A stretch of 13,747 nucleotides of DNA from Thiobacillus sp. UBA2186 (GTDB taxonomy: Bacteria > Pseudomonadota > Gammaproteobacteria > Burkholderiales > Thiobacillaceae), in contig DCVO01000111.1 of assembly GCA_002327405.1 (NCBI GenBank), positions 62,275-76,021 on the forward strand. Reading direction: 5' to 3'. The notes beneath the pieces are model-generated. The model was not told where the DNA came from. It ran no database searches and was given only the letters and a program-made list of their open reading frames with translations. A program made the position numbers and the translations under genes. Positions 13,178-13,747 of this stretch are shown piece by piece (the first letter of the stretch is position 1; each line of letters opens with the position of its first letter).

Positions 13178-13504
13178 ATGACCAAGATCATCACCCTGTT
13201 CGCCCTCTCTCTTGCCGTTGCAGCCAGCGCACCCGCCGCGGCCGGCGGCAATGCCGAAGCCGGCAAGACCAAATCCGCAACCTGCGCCGGCTGCCACGGG
13301 CCGGACGGCAACAGCCCGACGGCGATGTTCCCCAAGCTCGCCGGGCAGCATGAGGACTACCTTTATCATTCGATGAAGGACTACAAGAGCGGCAAGCGCA
13401 AGAACCCCATCATGAGCGGCCAGGTGGCGAACCTTTCCGACCAGGACATGCAGGATTTGGCCGCCTTCTTCGCCAAGCGTAAGGGTCTGAACCAGAAGTA
13501 TTGA
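13178..13504 (+). CDS. Periplasmic class I cytochrome c (second of a tandem pair)
   Basis: A 108-residue precursor with a Sec signal ending APAAA before GGNAEAGK. It has CAGCH at 36-40 and the c4-like loop HGPDGNSPTAMFPKLAGQHEDYLYHSMKDYKSGKR, with probable axial Met79 in NPIMSGQVANLSDQDMQDLAAFFA. It aligns with the upstream cytochrome along its whole mature length (QHE-YL, YKSG-R, L-DM--LA), so the pair probably arose by duplication, although their heme-proximal loops differ. The two may form a complex or work in sequence in one electron-transfer chain. GAGGGAG lies about eight bases before the ATG. A strong terminator follows 14 bases after the stop, closing the operon. Confidence 0.93.
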   Translation: MTKIITLFALSLAVAASAPAAAGGNAEAGKTKSATCAGCHGPDGNSPTAMFPKLAGQHEDYLYHSMKDYKSGKRKNPIMSGQVANLSDQDMQDLAAFFAKRKGLNQKY

Positions 13505-13518
13505 ACGGCCCGTCGACG

Positions 13519-13556
13519 AAAAGAAACGGCAGGGTTTGTCCCTGCCGTTTCTTTTT
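13519..13556 (+). terminator. Strong terminator after the cytochrome pair
   Basis: AAAAGAAACGGCAGGG (13519-13534) pairs perfectly over 16 bases with CCCTGCCGTTTCTTTT (13540-13555) around a five-base loop, with one further T at 13556. The stem is symmetrical, so it could also work on the opposite strand. Confidence 0.92.
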
Positions 13557-13586
13557 GCCGGCCGGGATTTCTTGCGGGAGGCCTAG

Positions 13587-13747
13587 CAGCCTGTCGGACT
13601 TGAGCGACCGTGGCGAGCCGGGTGGGAGAGCGAGGACAGTTCTTCACGATTTCGAGGCGCATAGTGGGCCTATGCAACGAGAAATCGGGGAAAAATAGAC
13701 CGCTCTTCCCACCGGCGCAGTAGATCAGCCTCAAGTCCGACAGGCTG
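13587..13747. mobile_element. Palindromic MITE-like element, reaching the window edge
   Basis: CAGCCTGTCGGACTTGAG (13587-13604) is the exact reverse complement of 13730-13747. Inside, GCCGGGTGGGAGAGCG (13617-13632) nearly pairs with CGCTCTTCCCACCGGC (13701-13716), CGATTTC (13647-13653) pairs with GAAATCG (13681-13687), and GCATAG (13659-13664) with CTATGC (13670-13675). The whole 161 bases could fold into one long hairpin with bulges. No reading frame inside looks like a protein gene. The shape fits a non-autonomous element (MITE) or a large REP/ERIC-like repeat. I do not recognise its parent transposon. The right end coincides with the window edge, so it could extend further. Confidence 0.7.

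Overview
The window looks like a betaproteobacterial chromosome, probably close to Nitrosomonadales or Rhodocyclales. This is judged from GC-rich coding DNA, protein sequences typical of that class (TypA end, RlmM, ProB next to a CNP1-like gene, DUF4202, small soluble c-type cytochromes) and short intergenic gaps. It is mostly ordinary housekeeping DNA. I found no phage, plasmid, CRISPR, rRNA or tRNA, and no multi-gene system that looks new. The unexplained structure is in the intergenic repeats and in a few overlapping or very small reading frames.

Layout: (1) Positions 1-2685 hold the 3' end of typA, an mtfA-type zinc peptidase, and on the minus strand a secreted nuclease lipoprotein, a possible 28-residue ORF coupled to it, a terminator and an EamA transporter. 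(2) Positions 2709-5795 on the plus strand hold rmuC, a thioredoxin-like protein with a CPPC active site and a PLP aminotransferase. A 170-base nested inverted repeat separates the last two. (3) Positions 5796-7769 on the minus strand hold an Ala/Pro-rich mini-lipoprotein, rlmM (best start TTG, overlapping the upstream stop) and an exported GlcG/HbpS-like protein. (4) Positions 7854-10170 on the plus strand hold a CNP1-like exported protein overlapping proB, then a DUF4202 protein. (5) Positions 10172-10292 hold a second inverted repeat with the same outer arms as the one at 4439-4607, lying between convergent genes. (6) Positions 10312-12644 on the minus strand hold a SulP-STAS anion transporter whose stop codon overlaps the start of a PduO-type cobalamin adenosyltransferase. 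(7) Positions 12821-13504 hold two tandem class I cytochromes c closed by a strong terminator. (8) Positions 13587-13747 hold an element with perfect 18-base inverted ends that could fold along its whole length. It reaches the window edge.

Working together: the clearest functional units are the cytochrome pair (periplasmic electron transfer), cnp1-proB (proB commits glutamate to proline synthesis), hbpS-rlmM and sulP-cobalamin adenosyltransferase. Apart from the cytochromes, these pairings look like co-transcription rather than shared pathways. The repeats at 4439-4607 and 10172-10292 both begin within a few bases of a plus-strand stop codon, which suggests a role in 3'-end formation or insertion at gene ends.
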